From NCBI GenBank assembly GCA_002163155.1, contig MAAO01000011.1, positions 102,271-166,270 on the forward strand: a stretch of 64,000 bases of DNA, in the 5' to 3' direction. The DNA is from Halobacteriovorax marinus. GTDB taxonomy: Bacteria > Bdellovibrionota > Bacteriovoracia > Bacteriovoracales > Bacteriovoracaceae. The translations under genes were made by a program, and so were the position numbers. Position 1 is the stretch's first letter; each line of letters begins with the position of its first letter. Shown piece by piece: positions 62,377-64,000 of this stretch. The notes below the pieces were generated by a model. The model did no database searches. It was not told the origin of the DNA and saw nothing but the letters and a program-made list of their open reading frames with translations.

Positions 62377-62757
62377 ATGAAAGAAGAGACGAACCTTTTT
62401 GAACTTTGGGAATCGAAAATACTTTCGAAAATGAATCTATTTTCTGATTTCCAGGGTGATTACAGCGAGTTTCACATCACCTTGCACAATGCCACCTGGT
62501 GCCCTGATTGTGAGAGAGAATCAACTGATCTTCTCGCCATGATCAAGGTGCTAGATAAGAGCTCCCCCAAACTAGAAATCATTCACTACGAAGATAGAGC
62601 AGAATACAAAGACAAGAAAGACAGAGGCCAATTGTCGATTCACTGCCTTCCTACAATTATTTTCCATGACAAACTCCAGAGAGAAATTGGTAGAATTGAA
62701 GAGCAATCAATTCCATCCTTTCACACCGTTGCACATAGTTTATTAGTAAGTTCATAA
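62377..62757 (+). CDS. Thioredoxin-like protein
   Basis: 126 aa. NATWCPDCERES is the redox C-x-x-C and HCLPTIIFHD has the cis-proline. No signal peptide, so cytoplasmic. The start (62377) is 1 nt after the beta-helix gene stop; a longer frame from 62341 lies within that gene. Typical of DUF953/glutaredoxin-like or ThiF-like thiol proteins. Confidence 0.8.
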   Translation: MKEETNLFELWESKILSKMNLFSDFQGDYSEFHITLHNATWCPDCERESTDLLAMIKVLDKSSPKLEIIHYEDRAEYKDKKDRGQLSIHCLPTIIFHDKLQREIGRIEEQSIPSFHTVAHSLLVSS

Positions 62758-62903
62758 TACAATTAATACTAGGGAGTACTTATCTAATATCCAAAAAAGA
62801 CGCTCCAAGTCTTAAGTCAATATTAAGCAATATATGAAATTGAATATGTCATAATAGGTTATGAGTTACCTTTTCGAATGCATCATTTTGAAAGGAGGAC
62901 CTT

Positions 62904-63107
62904 ATGAACGATAAAATCAAACTTTCAATAATATTTATGTGTTCAATATTATTCATTGTCATCTCACTCTATTTTAAAAATGAAGATCGCGGGAAGAGAT
63001 TCCCTGCCAGCACTAATGAATCAATCCCCAGAGAGAATATGACAAGCGTGGACACCCCACAGTACATTATTGAAGAGCGCACTAATAAACATAGTGATTC
63101 GTACTAG
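62904..63107 (+). CDS. Small single-TM protein
   Basis: 67 aa. Perfect ribosome site AAAGGAGG 5 nt before the ATG. One N-terminal membrane helix (KLSIIFMCSILFIVISLYF), then a polar, probably periplasmic tail. No family recognised. Confidence 0.7.
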   Translation: MNDKIKLSIIFMCSILFIVISLYFKNEDRGKRFPASTNESIPRENMTSVDTPQYIIEERTNKHSDSY

Positions 63108-63242
63108 TGATTATATAAGTACTTTGAACTAAACCTTTTTCATTTTGTCTAAAACGCTTGAAATTATTAGTTTTTTTTATTAATATCCCCTTCTTTTCAC
63201 CGAAGAGAAAATCATATCAACAACTGTCTATGGAATATAAAA

Positions 63243-63926
63243 ATGAGCGATCAAGACCTACTTAAATTTTTTGAAATGATGAAACGTGTTCTACGTCCAC
63301 ATCCATGGCACGGAATTGATATTTACCCAGATCCTAAGAATGAAGATATTTTAAACGCCTATATTGAAATCATCTCATCCGATACTGTTAAGTATGAAAT
63401 GGATAAGAAAACTGGTTACCTAAAAGTTGACCGTCCACAAAAGTATTCAAATATACTTCCTGCACTCTACGGTTTTGTACCGAAGACTTACTGCGGAGAA
63501 AAACTAGCTAAATACACAAACGATCTTCTAGGAAGAACTGACTTAGTTGGAGATGGTGATGCACTAGATATCTGTGTTCTCACTGAGAAAAATATCACAC
63601 AAAGAGATCTCCTTGTGAACGCTCGAATCATTGGTGGATTCAGAATGTTAGATCACGGAGAAGTTGACGATAAAATTATTGCAGTTCTACAAAGCGATGC
63701 TGTGTATAGTTCTTTTAAAGATGTTTCAGAATGTCCTGTAGGGATACTAGATCGTCTTAAGCACTACTTCCTAACTTATAAGCAAATTCCTGGAGAAGAT
63801 AAGGCCAAGTGTGAAATTACTCATCTCTACGGACCAGAAGAAGCTAAGAAAATACTAGCTCTATCTGTGGAAGATTATAACGACAAGTACACGCTTCAAT
63901 ACCTACAAAACAAATTAATGGAATAG
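63243..63926 (+). CDS. ppa: Inorganic pyrophosphatase
   Basis: 227 aa class I (family I) pyrophosphatase, Mg-dependent. Hydrolyses PPi from tRNA charging and biosynthesis. KYEMDKKTGYLKVDR, LPALYGFVPKTY and DGDALDICVL carry the active-site Lys, Tyr and Asp residues. Slightly longer than bacterial enzymes (about 175 aa) by N- and C-terminal helices. Followed by a short hairpin (63925-63937). Confidence 0.93.
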   Translation: MSDQDLLKFFEMMKRVLRPHPWHGIDIYPDPKNEDILNAYIEIISSDTVKYEMDKKTGYLKVDRPQKYSNILPALYGFVPKTYCGEKLAKYTNDLLGRTDLVGDGDALDICVLTEKNITQRDLLVNARIIGGFRMLDHGEVDDKIIAVLQSDAVYSSFKDVSECPVGILDRLKHYFLTYKQIPGEDKAKCEITHLYGPEEAKKILALSVEDYNDKYTLQYLQNKLME

Positions 63927-63937
63927 GGCCTAGCCCT
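63925..63937 (+). terminator. Short hairpin after ppa
   Basis: AGGGC-CTA-GCCCT overlaps the ppa stop codon and is followed by a pyrimidine-rich (CTTCCTT) rather than a U-rich tract. A weak terminator. Confidence 0.4.
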
Positions 63938-63956
63938 CTTCCTTCCAAAATGTCGA

Positions 63957-63997
63957 TAGAACCTATCCCCCTTTCATAAATAAGTAGATAGGTTCTA
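63957..63997. repeat. Inverted repeat at the window edge
   Basis: TAGAACCTATC (63957-63967) and GATAGGTTCTA (63987-63997) are perfect 11-bp inverted arms 19 nt apart. It could be a terminator, an operator or the end of a mobile or repeat element; the sequence stops too soon to tell. Confidence 0.6.
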
Positions 63998-64000
63998 CTC

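Overview
The window looks like chromosomal DNA of a low-GC, Gram-negative bacterium of the Bdellovibrionota, probably Bacteriovoracales (Halobacteriovorax-like). This is inferred, not proven. The grounds are AT-rich codon use, an archaeal-type class I lysyl-tRNA synthetase, menaquinone synthesis, an outer-membrane barrel protein, and many small Sec-exported or lipidated proteins (proteases, Cys-rich proteins, orphan solute-binding domains), as in predatory delta-type bacteria. No rRNA, tRNA, CRISPR array, prophage or intact insertion sequence was seen.

1-11 kb: a secreted protein, pgi, an orphan carboxyltransferase, a GST-like protein, a 5'-nucleotidase-type phosphatase with metG, and an RNA helicase coupled to a paralogue of the first secreted protein. 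11-22.4 kb: exported and hypothetical proteins (trypsin-like protease, two predicted papain-like proteins, lipoproteins) among housekeeping enzymes (isoaspartyl methyltransferase, thioesterase, ferredoxin/metallo-beta-lactamase fusion). 22.4-26.1 kb: a plastic accessory segment. It has two toxin-antitoxin modules, each with an intact antitoxin and a toxin frame broken by one small mutation. Three copies of a gene-tail sequence (encoding a YYDGRE-like end) and a pair of 62-bp imperfect direct repeats lie around them.

26-33.7 kb: a GSDH-type sugar dehydrogenase, class I lysS, a three-repeat Cys-rich exported protein, pepP and a trans-polyprenyl diphosphate synthase. 33.9-39.4 kb: a tight menaquinone operon menG-menF-menD-menA-menC (menB, menE and menH are not here), opposite the prenyl synthase that probably makes the quinone side chain. 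39.5-46.5 kb: tiny lipoproteins, an outer-membrane barrel protein, 4-hydroxyphenylpyruvate dioxygenase, a VOC-fold enzyme and a DsbB/DsbA pair. 46.6-57.6 kb: a decayed LysR regulator, stand-alone receiver proteins and a PAS-HTH regulator, an RNase Z fused to a Mut7-C domain, an aldehyde dehydrogenase, galT, a cytochrome P450, a second trypsin-like protease, an aldo/keto reductase, and a degenerate receiver beside a receiver fragment. 57.7-64 kb: a tRNA-dihydrouridine synthase, a quinone-reductase-like protein, a FecR-domain protein, a VF530-family protein, small exported proteins and inorganic pyrophosphatase.

The strongest candidates for something new are the RNase Z/Mut7-C fusion, the repeat-bounded toxin-antitoxin segment with both toxins broken, the MetRS with a large insertion, and the paralogous secreted family with a conserved DKF-H ... 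GDLS-N signature.
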